From: Bacillus sp. T3
GTDB taxonomy: Bacteria > Bacillota > Bacilli > Bacillales > Cytobacillaceae
Direction: 5' to 3'
DNA length: 64,000 bases
NCBI RefSeq assembly: GCF_033449965.1
Contig: NZ_CP137761.1
Coordinates: 3,162,001 to 3,226,000, forward strand
Shown here piece after piece: positions 53,920 through 63,277 of the stretch (its first letter is position 1; each line of letters opens with the position of its first letter). The position numbers and the translations under genes were made by a program. The notes below the pieces were generated by a model. The model did not search any database. It was given only the letters and a program-made list of their open reading frames with translations, and was not told the origin of the DNA.

Positions 53920-54948
53920 TTATACTTCTATAGGTGTGCCTAATAGCTCTGCGACTACTCGAACGACTGTATCTGCTTTTGGAAGATATATATCTTCAAG
54001 TGGTGGTGAGAACGGTACTGGTGTATGTGGTGCCGTGATCCGTTTTATTGGAGCATCAAGCGTATCAAATCCTTTGTCCGCCACAAGAGCCGCAATATCC
54101 GTTGCAATACTGCATCTTGGATTTGCTTCATCAATCACAATTAAACGATTTGTTTTTGCAACTGATGTAAGAATCGTTTCTTCATCTAACGGTGACAAGC
54201 TGCGAGGGTCCACCACTTCGAGTTCAATCCCTTTTTTAGCAAGCTGTTTTGCAGCCTCAAGTGCAGTATGAACTTGCTTCCCAATCGCAACAATCGTTAC
54301 ATCCGTACCCTCCCGCTTTATATCTGCTTTTCCAATTGGAATCGTATAATAGCCTTCAGGCACATCGCCGGTCATATTATAGAGCGTTTTATCTTCGAAA
54401 AAGATAACTGGATCGTTATCTTCTATTGCAGCTAGTAATAATCCTTTTGCTTCATATGGTGTTGAAGGAACCACAACTTTGATCCCTGGAATTGCCGTAA
54501 ACAATGCATATAAGCTTTGAGAATGCTGGGCTGCCGCTCTGAAACCAGCACCGTGCATAGTTCGAATTGTTACTGGGACCTGAGCCTTACCGCCAAACAT
54601 ATATCGGAACTTGGCGCCCTGATTTAATACTTCGTCTAAACAACTGCCAATGAAGTCGTTAAACATTAACTCGGCAATCGGCCTTAAACCTGTAGAAGCA
54701 GCTGCCATTGCTGCGCCCATATATCCTGCCTCGGTAATTGGCGTATCTAGAATGCGCTCACGTCCAAATTCCTGAACGAGACCTTTTGTTACCCCAAGTA
54801 CTCCACCCCATGCATCTTCATCCTGGAGATGGTCTACTTCTGCTCCACCTGCGACATCCTCACCCATTAGAATGACATTTTCATCTTTTCGCATTGCTAG
54901 TTTCATCGCCTCATTGATTGCAGCTGACATACTTAGCTTTCTTGTCAT
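53920..54948 (-). CDS. acoB: acetoin dehydrogenase E1 beta subunit
   Basis: 342 residues: MSAAINEAMKLAMRKDENVILMGEDVAGG, ERILDTPITEAGYMGAAMAAA, RTMHGAGFRAAAQHSQSLYA (the second active-site His region), and VVDPRSLSPLDEETI. It pairs with AcoA to split acetoin using thiamine diphosphate. Start after AGGAGG. Some 88 bases separate it from acoA. Confidence 0.93.
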   Translation of the reverse strand: MTRKLSMSAAINEAMKLAMRKDENVILMGEDVAGGAEVDHLQDEDAWGGVLGVTKGLVQEFGRERILDTPITEAGYMGAAMAAASTGLRPIAELMFNDFIGSCLDEVLNQGAKFRYMFGGKAQVPVTIRTMHGAGFRAAAQHSQSLYALFTAIPGIKVVVPSTPYEAKGLLLAAIEDNDPVIFFEDKTLYNMTGDVPEGYYTIPIGKADIKREGTDVTIVAIGKQVHTALEAAKQLAKKGIELEVVDPRSLSPLDEETILTSVAKTNRLIVIDEANPRCSIATDIAALVADKGFDTLDAPIKRITAPHTPVPFSPPLEDIYLPKADTVVRVVAELLGTPIEV

Positions 54949-55036
54949 GTCTAGATCCTCCTTTTATTTGGCAAAATCGGATTTTTTTCCGTAGGTATTG
55001 TCTTATTAACTAGTACTCCCGTCTTTGAGTTACAGA

Positions 55037-56032
55037 TTAATAGGAAACATATACATCGGTTAATAATTCTGAAGCACTTGGATATGGACTCTCTTCACTG
55101 AACTTCACGGCCTGTCTTACTGCCTCTTCAACCGATTTTTCAATGATTGATAATTCCGGTTCAGCCAATAACTGCTCACTTAACAAATGGTTTTTATATA
55201 GAAGAATCGCGTCTTTTTCTTTTTTATGCTCCGCTTTTTCTTGATCAGTTTTGTATTTTTGAGCATCTCCTTCAAAGTGACCGTAATTTCGATAAGTGAC
55301 ACATTCAATAAGGGTTGGACCCTCACCGCGACGTGCGCGTGCAACTGCTTCCTCTGCCGCTTGGTAAACAGCAAGTACATCCTTTCCATCGACCTTAATG
55401 CCTGGGATATTATAAGCAACAGCACGGTCCACGATTGATTTACAGCTCGATGCATAAGTGAACGGTGTAGCTTCTGCATAGCCATTGTTCTCAGCAACAA
55501 AAACAACCGGAAGCTTCCAAATCGCTGCTAAATTAATACCTTCATGGAAGGTTCCATGATTTTGTGCTCCATCGCCAAAGAAGCAAACGCTTACATTATC
55601 AGTCTTTTTATACTTGGCTGTTAGAGCCGAACCACAGGCGAGCGGAAAGCCTCCACCAACAATTCCATTTGCCCCAAGCATCCCTTTGTCAAAGTCCGCG
55701 ATATGCATTGATCCACCTTTACCTTTACATAGCCCAGTCACCTTACCATAAATTTCAGCCATCATCCCGTTCAAATCACAGCCTTTGGCAATACAATGAC
55801 CATGCCCACGATGGGTACTAGTAATACTATCCTTATCATTTAAATGGGCACAAACTCCCACTGCAACCGCTTCTTCGCCTGCATACAAGTGAACAAATCC
55901 TGGCAAAATTCCTTGGGCAAATAACTCATGAACCTTGTCCTCAAAAATCCGAATTTCAAGCATCTTTTGATACATCCATTGTGCTTTTTCCTTTGTTAAA
56001 GCGATTTCTTTGCTATTCAACGTTCTCATCAT
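55037..56032 (-). CDS. acoA: acetoin dehydrogenase E1 alpha subunit
   Basis: 331 residues: QGILPGFVHLYAGEEAVAVGV, STHRGHGHCIAKG, and the thiamine diphosphate motif CFFGDGAQNHGTFHEGINLAA ending VAENN. First gene of the acetoin operon, 40 bases from a strong sigma-54 promoter. The preferred start is the first ATG of the ATGATG pair, behind GGGAGG. Confidence 0.94.
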   Translation of the reverse strand: MMRTLNSKEIALTKEKAQWMYQKMLEIRIFEDKVHELFAQGILPGFVHLYAGEEAVAVGVCAHLNDKDSITSTHRGHGHCIAKGCDLNGMMAEIYGKVTGLCKGKGGSMHIADFDKGMLGANGIVGGGFPLACGSALTAKYKKTDNVSVCFFGDGAQNHGTFHEGINLAAIWKLPVVFVAENNGYAEATPFTYASSCKSIVDRAVAYNIPGIKVDGKDVLAVYQAAEEAVARARRGEGPTLIECVTYRNYGHFEGDAQKYKTDQEKAEHKKEKDAILLYKNHLLSEQLLAEPELSIIEKSVEEAVRQAVKFSEESPYPSASELLTDVYVSY

Positions 56033-56072
56033 TTCAGCCTCCCTGCCTAAATTTGTTTACACCTTTTAATAT

Positions 56073-56089
56073 TGCAAGAGGCGTGCCAA
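56073..56089 (-). promoter_or_regulatory. sigma-54 (-12/-24) promoter of acoA
   Basis: On the minus strand TTGGCACGCCTCTTGCA: TGGCAC, five bases, TTGC, a perfect match to the sigma-54 consensus. It agrees with AcoR control. Confidence 0.9.
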
Positions 56090-56141
56090 ATCGTATGTGG
56101 TGATAATTGCTGGATTTTTCACGATACGACGGGATAAAAAA

Positions 56142-56190
56142 GAGACAAAATGAGACGGTCGTCTCCTTTTGTCTCCTTTTGTTTCTTTTG
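56142..56190. promoter_or_regulatory. AcoR upstream activating sequence candidate
   Basis: Inverted repeat GAGACAAAATGAGAC and GTCTCCTTTTGTCTC around GGTC, plus a third half-site TTTTGTTTC. It lies about 55-100 bases upstream of the -24 box, where sigma-54 activators bind. Confidence 0.65.
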
Positions 56191-56226
56191 GAGGTTATGA
56201 TGAATTAGCTGCTTTGGGGATTGATT

Positions 56227-56334
56227 ACCGATATTTATGATTTTTCACCGATATGGTTCGGGGATTCACCGATATATTTATTTTTTTACCGATATATCCC
56301 GATTTTCACCGATATATTCATTTTTTCACCGATA
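56227..56334 (+). repeat. six ACCGATA motifs at 20-21 base spacing
   Basis: ACCGATA begins at 56227, 56247, 56268, 56288, 56308 and 56328, so the steps are 20, 21, 20, 20 and 20. Most are preceded by T-rich TTTTC and followed by TAT. No coding content. It lies between the acoA control region and the M48-type gene. Confidence 0.85.
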
Positions 56335-56377
56335 AGACCATTTCCACAATAAAGAACGAACGATTTTCACATTAACA

Positions 56378-57085
56378 TCAGACATCCATTCTCCACTGAG
56401 ATAATGCCAACCAGCTTTCACGCTGCTCATAGTCCGGCATGATTTTACCTACCAGGCGCCAAAAGGATCGATCGTGATTGAGATGGACCATATGACACAT
56501 TTCATGCACGACGACATAATCAATCACTTCAAGCGGCGCCATGGCAAGTTTCCAATTAAAGGTTAACTGGCGCAACCCATCGCAGGTTCCCCAGGTTGTC
56601 TTGCTATCTGAAATCCTGATTGAGCGTGGTTTGATTTTAAATTGATTTTGATGGTATTGAATCCGCTTTTCCACTAATCGTTTGCACTGCTGATAATAAA
56701 ATCGTTTTAATGCTTTTTGGATTTGTTCTTTATCAAATTGCTTTACATAGATGTACAACGTTCCCTGTTCAAAAACGACCTTGTCCTTCTTGAGTTCTTT
56801 ATCCTCGGAAATTAGAATAGGGTAATCCTTCCCTAAATATAGAAAACGTTCACCCTGTTCATAGAGCACTTCCTTTGGACCTGCTAAGCGATCCTTCATT
56901 TCTTTTATCCGTTGCTTAATTAGACCCCATTTTTCCTCAATAACGCTAAGTACTTTTTCTTCTGATGTGCCTTTTGGGGCCTGGACTTCTACATTGCCAT
57001 AAAAATCAATATAGATGCCAACCGTTTTACGATTTTTATATATTAATTCAAAGCTGAGCGTTTCATCTAGATAGGTATGGATCAT
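56378..57085 (-). CDS. YgjP-like (DUF45) M48-type metallopeptidase
   Basis: About 235 residues from MIHTYLDETL (ATG at 57085, AGGTGA upstream). The metal motif is VVHEMCHMVHLNHDRSFW (HExxH with a distal His). The N-terminal part has IYIDFYGNVEVQAPKGTSEEKV, as in the YgjP/SprT-like proteins often near restriction genes. None is seen here. A cytosolic, probably zinc peptidase of unknown substrate. Confidence 0.8.
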   Translation of the reverse strand: MIHTYLDETLSFELIYKNRKTVGIYIDFYGNVEVQAPKGTSEEKVLSVIEEKWGLIKQRIKEMKDRLAGPKEVLYEQGERFLYLGKDYPILISEDKELKKDKVVFEQGTLYIYVKQFDKEQIQKALKRFYYQQCKRLVEKRIQYHQNQFKIKPRSIRISDSKTTWGTCDGLRQLTFNWKLAMAPLEVIDYVVVHEMCHMVHLNHDRSFWRLVGKIMPDYEQRESWLALSQWRMDV

Positions 57086-57185
57086 ATTTATCACCTGAAT
57101 TTAAGTTTTTACCCCATTCTATCATTTGAGAAAAAATAAAGCTTTGTTAGATTGTTTTTTCGGACAGCTAGTTTCTTTCAAAATT

Positions 57186-57317
57186 GCGTTTTGTCCGATA
57201 GGGACCTTCTATCGGACACTTTGATTTTATCCGAACTGCGTTTTGGCCGATAGGGACCTTCTATCGGACACTTCCCCTGTTACTAAGCCGCGCTTTGTCC
57301 GATAAAGACCTCGTATC
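57186..57317. repeat. three tandem palindromic units, 52-base period
   Basis: Units start at 57186, 57238 and 57290. Each reads GCGTTTTGTCCGATAG, GGACC, TTCTATCGGACACTT, so the core is an inverted repeat TGTCCGATAG/CTATCGGACA. The third unit is degraded. They lie upstream of the peptidase gene and downstream of the aldolase gene. Confidence 0.8.
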
Positions 57318-57330
57318 TAAAAAAAATAGA

Positions 57331-57354
57331 GCCCTTCAAAAAAAATGAAGGACC
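57331..57354 (-). terminator. terminator of the aldolase gene
   Basis: CCTTCA and TGAAGG arms, extended by GCC/GGACC, with eight T on the minus strand. Confidence 0.75.
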
Positions 57355-57377
57355 CTACCTTATGAAATAATTCATGT

Positions 57378-58336
57378 TTACTTCGCTGTCGGTGCCAATG
57401 CTACTTCTGGGCAAGTTACTTTGTCATAGAAATCAACGTATTTGTCCCGATCATCGCTATTTCGGTATGCCATGGCAACACGTGGATGTTCATTTAATAC
57501 ACCAGAAATCATGTAAGGAATGATGTATCCCCACTCCCATTTTTGACGCATTTCAAGCATATGCTTTTCAATGATACCAAGGACTGGTTTTAGCTCATAG
57601 GTTGTTTTTTGGATGTAGCTAACAAGAAGCTCGGTGTTACAGTTTCCAGCTGCACGACCCATTCCATATACAGATGAATCAAGAAATTCAACCCCATTTT
57701 TTAGTGCGGTAAGGGTATTAGCAAAAGCTAGCTGCATATTGTTATGGGTGTGGATACCAAGTCTTTTATTTGGAAGCATTGCCCGAATTTTTTCACTTGG
57801 TGCTCAATGTCTTGAGGATCAAGGCTACCGAAGGAATCAACAATATAGACGACATCGACAGGACTTTCCTTCACCATTTCAAATGCTTCAATCAACTGAC
57901 GTTCAGGCGCACTTGATAATGCCATAATATTGAGTGAAGTCTCATAGCCCATATCATGGAACATTTGAACAAGTTCTAAGCCTTTATCCACTTCACGAAT
58001 ATAGCAAGCTACTCGAATCATATCTAACACACTTTGCTCACGAGGAAGAATGTCATTTGGATCGACACGACCTATGTCTACTAGAGCCGATAGCTTCGTG
58101 AATTTTTTCTGCGGGATCACTTCTTTTAAGAAATCATCGTCTAGAAATCTCCATGGATTCGGTTCTGTTGCATTAAGAAGCTTGGCAGAGTTTTTGTAGC
58201 CAATCTCCATATATTCAACACCCGCTGCATTTAAACCATTATACAAGTCTTGAACGAATTCAATACTGAAGTCCCAATTATTTACCAATCCACCATCACG
58301 AATCGTACAGTCCAATATTTTGCTGCGATGTTCCAT
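57378..58336 (-). pseudogene. DRE-TIM aldolase (HMGL-like), frameshifted as assembled
   Basis: The N-terminal frame starts MEHRSKILDCTIRDGGLVNNWDF with the DRE-like RDG metal motif. The C-terminal frame has LGIHTHNNMQLAFAN with the metal HxHN, and YGMGRAAGNCNTELLV. One A missing near 57795 breaks it. Restoring it gives VKKIRAMLPNKRLG and about 320 residues. It belongs to the pyruvate-dependent aldolase/HMG-CoA lyase superfamily, like 4-hydroxy-2-oxovalerate aldolases, but the substrate is unknown. ATG at 58336 after AAGGGGG. Confidence 0.78.
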
Positions 58337-58493
58337 GATTGTCATTCCCCCTTATTTACCATATTTATTATTTTGTAACTTTTAGGCTTTTTATGTATTA
58401 ATATAGCTTATTGTGTTTATACCACTGAACATTAGAAAATGTCAAATTATTTCGATAAAAAGATATCTTAAATACAATAAAAAATAAATAAGT

Positions 58494-59417
58494 TTAAAAG
58501 AGTAATGACGATAGATAAACGACGATGGCAACTGTAAAACTGCTTATAACAGTCGTTAATAGCACGGCTTGTGAAGCATACTCTGGGTAATTGTCATACT
58601 CAAGCGCTAACAGAGAACTATTTCTTGACGTCGGAAATGAGCTTGCAATAAAGAGAGCTTGAGCCGTAATTCCGGTTAAACCAAGCATCAATACAACGAG
58701 TAACCCAATAATTGGAGAAATAATTAGCCTACCGATGATGATCCATACGATTGGTCTAGAAATTTTGGTTATTTTTAAATAGGAAACTTGGGCTCCAAGT
58801 GTAACAAGGGCAACGGCCATAAAGGCATTTGAAGAATTCTCTATCGGCTTCCACAAAAATTCAGGAATCTCCACGTGTATACATTTCAACAAGATCGCCA
58901 ATAACAACGCATAAATAACCGGCAAACGAATGATTTTTCTTAAAATTTCCAAACCACTGCTATGCGCCGAAACGCAGTTGAAAAAACCCCAAGTGTAGGT
59001 TAGGATATTTTGAAAAATAGAGACGATAATTTGGATCGACATGCCCGCAGGATGCCCAGCAAATACGAGCTCACTTACAGGGAGACCGTAATTACCGGAG
59101 TTGCTCAATACCATACTATTTTTAAAGGTAGCGGTCAGTTTGCGGTCAAATTTATTTACTTTAGCAATCACCATGCTAACGAAAATGAGCAGAATATTGA
59201 ATGTAAATAAAAAGATGAGTGTCCGACTAATGAGCGCACCTGACATTTTTCCTTCATAAATATTAACAAAGCAAACAGCCGGTAATAAGAAATACACCGT
59301 CAAAGTTGACAGTGTAGATAAATCAAGCTTAATGACACGTTGTAGGATTGCGCCTGCACCTATCAACACGAATAATGGAAAAATAATGTCTAATATAATA
59401 TGAAACAATATATTCAT
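58494..59417 (-). CDS. AEC family transporter
   Basis: 307 residues from MNILFHIILDIIFPLFVLIG (ATG at 59417). Ten membrane helices in two blocks. SNSGNYGLPVSELVFAG and the later VTLGAQVSY segment are AEC hallmarks. Members carry malonate, malate or auxin. It lies between the aldolase and the CitM-type transporter on one strand, so a carboxylate is a fair guess. Confidence 0.8.
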   Translation of the reverse strand: MNILFHIILDIIFPLFVLIGAGAILQRVIKLDLSTLSTLTVYFLLPAVCFVNIYEGKMSGALISRTLIFLFTFNILLIFVSMVIAKVNKFDRKLTATFKNSMVLSNSGNYGLPVSELVFAGHPAGMSIQIIVSIFQNILTYTWGFFNCVSAHSSGLEILRKIIRLPVIYALLLAILLKCIHVEIPEFLWKPIENSSNAFMAVALVTLGAQVSYLKITKISRPIVWIIIGRLIISPIIGLLVVLMLGLTGITAQALFIASSFPTSRNSSLLALEYDNYPEYASQAVLLTTVISSFTVAIVVYLSSLLF

Positions 59418-59525
59418 ACCTGAACCCTTCTCTCTAAAGAAAAAGTAAAAAGATGCAGTGAAAGAAAGCAACCCACATCTTTCTACTTTGGAATTAACCT
59501 ATAAAAAAATCATCTCAATTCATTT

Positions 59526-60821
59526 TTAAAATGGAAAAATGAATAAGGCAATAGCTACGACCATCATCACTAAAGTGGATCCACAGGCCCATTTAAGGAA
59601 TGTTCGTTGTAGGTCGCCAAAATCTTCCCCTACCATACCAACTAAGAGGTATGTCGAAGGTACAAGGGGGCTTAATAAATGAACAGGTTGTCCCATTAAT
59701 GATGCACGTCCAATCGCCGCAGGATCAATTCCATACACACTTGCTGCCTTCGAAAGTAACGGCAACACTCCATAATAAAAGGCATCATTTGACATAAAAA
59801 ATGTTAAAGGCGCACTAATTATCGCTGTAATTAAAGCAAAATGCGATCCAAATGCATCTGGGATATAGGAGATCATTGTGTTTGCCATCGCGTCGACCAT
59901 TTTTGTACCGGTTAAAATCCCAGTAAATATTCCTGCAGCAAACACCATCGATACAACCGATAAAGCATTATCCGCATAATTAGCGATTCGTTCTTTTTGA
60001 TCACTTAATTTAGGATAATTAATCGAAATGACTAAAGCAAACCCAAGCATAAATAAGACAGTCGTCGGAAGAACTTCGTTTATCAAGGTTACAAGTAGAA
60101 GGATCGTAATTAAATAGTTTACGATAATTAACTTTGGACGTTTAAGGGAGGTAGCCTCAGCTGTAGCTGCTAATTGAGCATTCGTACTGAAATCAATCTG
60201 CAGGACACCAATTCTTTTGCGTTCTTTCTTTCCGAGGAAAAAGGCCATAACCAATACGAAAAGGATACCGCCAGCCATGGATGGAATAACAGGAGTAAAA
60301 ATATCAGACATTTCTAGATTTAAAGCGGTCATCGCTCTAGCAGTTGGACCTCCCCAGGGGAGAAGGTTCATTACACCTGAAGATGAAACAGCAATCCCTG
60401 CCAGTATTAATGGTTTCATTCCAATCCTTTTATACAATGGAAGCATAGCAGAAATGGTGATCATATAGGTAGTTGTTCCATCCCCATCAAGTGATATGAT
60501 CAGCGCAAGGACTGCGGTTCCTATGGCAATCTTCACCGGATCGCCCTTTACAATTTTTAAAATGGTAGAAATGATCGGATCAAATACTCCAGCATCAATC
60601 ATGATTCCAAAAAATAGAATCGCAAATAGGATCATGATTCCCGTTGGAGCTACACTTTTAATACCTTCAAGCGCCATCGAGCCCATTTCTTTTCCAAATC
60701 CACCAATGAATGCAAAAATAACAGGGACCACCATCAGCGCAATCATTGCAGGAAGCCTTTTCGTCATTATTAAAATCATAAACGTGATGATCATTAAAAA
60801 CCCTAATAGTGCAAGCATCAT
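59526..60821 (-). CDS. citM: CitMHS family citrate-metal transporter
   Basis: 431 residues from the ATG after AAGGGGTGAAG. About twelve helices. SLDGDGTTTYMITISAMLP, SSSGVMNLLPWGGPTARAM and SNDAFYYGVLPLLSKAA are CitM/CitH blocks. It imports citrate complexed with Mg or Ca. A cre site lies 50 bases upstream and a CitST-type two-component pair follows upstream, as in B. subtilis. Confidence 0.88.
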   Translation of the reverse strand: MMLALLGFLMIITFMILIMTKRLPAMIALMVVPVIFAFIGGFGKEMGSMALEGIKSVAPTGIMILFAILFFGIMIDAGVFDPIISTILKIVKGDPVKIAIGTAVLALIISLDGDGTTTYMITISAMLPLYKRIGMKPLILAGIAVSSSGVMNLLPWGGPTARAMTALNLEMSDIFTPVIPSMAGGILFVLVMAFFLGKKERKRIGVLQIDFSTNAQLAATAEATSLKRPKLIIVNYLITILLLVTLINEVLPTTVLFMLGFALVISINYPKLSDQKERIANYADNALSVVSMVFAAGIFTGILTGTKMVDAMANTMISYIPDAFGSHFALITAIISAPLTFFMSNDAFYYGVLPLLSKAASVYGIDPAAIGRASLMGQPVHLLSPLVPSTYLLVGMVGEDFGDLQRTFLKWACGSTLVMMVVAIALFIFPF

Positions 60822-60869
60822 CTTCACCCCTTTTGTTTGTAAATTAAATATAGTCTAAATATTCAGAAG

Positions 60870-60883
60870 TGAAAACGTTACCA
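60870..60883 (-). promoter_or_regulatory. cre site upstream of citM
   Basis: TGAAAACGTTACCA matches the cre consensus TGWNANCGNTNWCA at 13 of 14 positions. CcpA repression of citM is known in B. subtilis. Confidence 0.65.
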
Positions 60884-60993
60884 AAATTAAGTTATTAACG
60901 TTCATTAAATAGGTTTTGTTCATATTGTTCATAGGAGGATGATTTTTCTAATTTATTAAAATTTTGCTACAGAAAGTAAGTGGCTCCCCCCTA

Positions 60994-61677
60994 CTAAATT
61001 AAATAATATTTTCTTTCGGGTCTTCCGACAATTCCATAAACGACTTCTGTTCTTACTTCCTGCTTGGAGGAGAGATACTCTAAATACCTACGTGCAGTTA
61101 TCCGCGACGCACCAATTGACATTCCAACATCTTCAGCAGAAAGACCTACATTTCTTTCCTGGAAAACTGCCTTTACTTTTCCTAAAGTAATGACATCAAT
61201 CCCTTTGGGTAAACCTTTTCGCTCTGACGGTACTCTACTCATTTTATTACCAAAAAGTAAGTCCACATATTTCTGATCGACTTCTTGGGAGGAAGAAAGA
61301 AGGAGATGTTTTTTAATAAACTCCTGGATGACCACCTCAAACCTTTCCCTACTCACTGGTTTGATTAAGTAATTCTCAACCCCATAGGCTAAAGCTTTTT
61401 CGAGGATTGATTTGTCTGTAGCTGCTGTAATTAGCATAATGTTGGTTTTTGGGAACCTCTCACGGATTTCGGGCAGTAACTCTGAACCAAGCCTATCCGG
61501 CATATACACATCTAGGAGCAGGAGGTCAGGAGTCTCCTGCTCTAACAATTCTAGCGTTTGCTCTCCATTTAGTGCTTTTCCAACTACCTTTATTTCAAGA
61601 AACTGCTGTAAATATTTTTCGTGAATATTAGCAATTCGAAAATCATCCTCGGCAATCACCACTTTTATAGAATCCAA
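60994..61677 (-). CDS. citT: CitT-type response regulator
   Basis: 227 residues from a TTG at 61677 with AAGGAG nine bases upstream. It begins MDSIKVVIAEDDFRIANIHE. The receiver Asp is in PDLLLLDVYMPD and the Lys in YLIKPVSRERF. A C-terminal HTH (LSAEDVGMSIGASRITARRYLEYL) is the CitT/DcuR form. It overlaps the kinase gene by about 35 bases. It probably activates citM. Confidence 0.85.
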   Translation of the reverse strand: MDSIKVVIAEDDFRIANIHEKYLQQFLEIKVVGKALNGEQTLELLEQETPDLLLLDVYMPDRLGSELLPEIRERFPKTNIMLITAATDKSILEKALAYGVENYLIKPVSRERFEVVIQEFIKKHLLLSSSQEVDQKYVDLLFGNKMSRVPSERKGLPKGIDVITLGKVKAVFQERNVGLSAEDVGMSIGASRITARRYLEYLSSKQEVRTEVVYGIVGRPERKYYLI

Positions 61678-63277
61678 TCTTCTCAACTCCTTGTACATTT
61701 TTTGGTAAATACACTGTAAAAACCGTAGCATCTTCAATGCTGCTATGTACCTCTATCATTCCACCTAGCTCCAGCACTGCCTTTTCTGCATTAGAGAGAC
61801 CGAAGCCCCGAGCTTCCGATCCATTTTTAGTGCTATATCCCATTTCAAAGAGAAAAGGGATTATCGTTTCATCTATTCCAGGCCCATTATCGGAAATCTC
61901 AAATATAATATCTGTCCCTATATCTGTTGTAAAAAACTTAACTAATGGATTTTCACATTCTGTTACCGCTTCGAAAGCATTATCGATTAAATTTCCAAGA
62001 ATGACGATTAAGTTAGCGAGTTTAATATGAGGTGGTAATATATCCAAATAACTGTCTTGGTTAATCTCAAACCTGAGCTTCTTTTCTGATGCTTTTCCAA
62101 TTTTACCTAATAGAATAGCCTGCACTTTCGTATCTTTTATTTGGTTAAAAACAACAGAGTTTTGAAGATGCAATATTTCTGTTTCGTTTTGAATCATAGC
62201 GATTGCCTGGTCATATTCGCCAAGCTGGAGCAAGCCTAATAGTACGTATAATTTATTCGTAAATTCATGGGTTTGGGCACGGAGGTCCTCCGAGTATCTT
62301 TTTACTTCTGATATTGTCTCAAGCATTTTTTCAATTTCAGTTTTATCTCTAAAGGAGGCAACCACTCCCTTTATTCCTGTCTCATCCGAGATTGGGATAC
62401 TATTTACAATTACCTTTTTATCTTTCCAGACCATTTCTTTATCACTTTGGGCGTTTCCCGTTTTGAGAATCTCGTACAAATAAGTTGAAGGGAAGAGTCC
62501 ATCCACTTTCCTATTCCTTACTGATCCTTGTAGATGAAGGAGTCTCTTCGCCTGCTGATTCATCATCGTAATATAGCCTTCATTATTAATCGCAAGAATC
62601 CCCTCTTTGACTGAATGCAGCACAGCATTTTTTTCTTTATAAAGTGAGGCAATCTCGTAGGGCTCGAGACCCATTGTATCCTTTCGAATATTTCGACCTA
62701 ATAAAATACTACTAATAAGAGAAATGAATAGAGCAAAGAAAGAAACAACCAGAACTCGGCTAAGGTTGTCTATGATTTGGTGACGCACATCTTCTAAAAG
62801 AAATCCTACAGAAACAACTCCGATAATCTCACCTTGATCATTAAAAATTGGAGATTTACCTCTAATAGACGGACCAAGAGTACCTTCTGCTTTTGAAATA
62901 TAATACTCTCCTCCTAGTAAAGCTCGTTCATTATCTCCACCTGTCATTTTTTGCCCTATTTTTTCCTTCAATGGATGTGCAAATCTTATCTCATCTTTAT
63001 TTCCAATCACTACAAATTCGGCACCCGTTTCCTTGCGGATTTTTTCAGCGATTGGCTGGATCGTTCTTGAAGGATCGCTCGTTTGAAAGGCGTCGATTAT
63101 GGTTGGAATATAGGAGACTGTTCTAGAAATTTCTAAGGCCAGCTTTCCTTTGTTTTCCTCGATTTGTTGGCTTTCCATAAAGCTATAAAAAGTCGTCATT
63201 AATACAATTAGAAATAGACTCAGTGTAAGAACAAGTCCAAAAATCTTTGTTTGTAAGGAAATTTTGATTGATTTCAG
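61643..63277 (-). CDS. citS: CitS-type sensor histidine kinase, probable CTG start
   Basis: About 544 residues if translation begins at the CTG at 63275-63277, which has GGAGG eight bases upstream. It gives an N-terminal membrane helix (ISLQTKIFGLVLTLSLFLIV). The first ATG (63199) would cut that helix off. Then comes an extracellular PASC/CitA-type domain (VVIGNKDEIRFAHP, GTLGPSIRGKSPIF), a second helix near 180, PAS, then LRAQTHEFTNKLYVLLGLLQLG with the His, and an ATPase with LGNLIDNAFEA, DNGPGID, GFGLSNAEKAV. Pairs with CitT. Confidence 0.83.
   Translation of the reverse strand: MKSIKISLQTKIFGLVLTLSLFLIVLMTTFYSFMESQQIEENKGKLALEISRTVSYIPTIIDAFQTSDPSRTIQPIAEKIRKETGAEFVVIGNKDEIRFAHPLKEKIGQKMTGGDNERALLGGEYYISKAEGTLGPSIRGKSPIFNDQGEIIGVVSVGFLLEDVRHQIIDNLSRVLVVSFFALFISLISSILLGRNIRKDTMGLEPYEIASLYKEKNAVLHSVKEGILAINNEGYITMMNQQAKRLLHLQGSVRNRKVDGLFPSTYLYEILKTGNAQSDKEMVWKDKKVIVNSIPISDETGIKGVVASFRDKTEIEKMLETISEVKRYSEDLRAQTHEFTNKLYVLLGLLQLGEYDQAIAMIQNETEILHLQNSVVFNQIKDTKVQAILLGKIGKASEKKLRFEINQDSYLDILPPHIKLANLIVILGNLIDNAFEAVTECENPLVKFFTTDIGTDIIFEISDNGPGIDETIIPFLFEMGYSTKNGSEARGFGLSNAEKAVLELGGMIEVHSSIEDATVFTVYLPKNVQGVEKIGFYKSGDCRG

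Noticed and set aside
56142..56190. GAGACAAAA inverted repeat as a terminator
   Set aside because: No gene ends here, and its position upstream of a sigma-54 promoter fits an activator site better.
56227..57317. CRISPR array
   Set aside because: The units are too short (ACCGATA every 20 bases) or palindromic with a 52-base period in only three copies. There are no cas genes.
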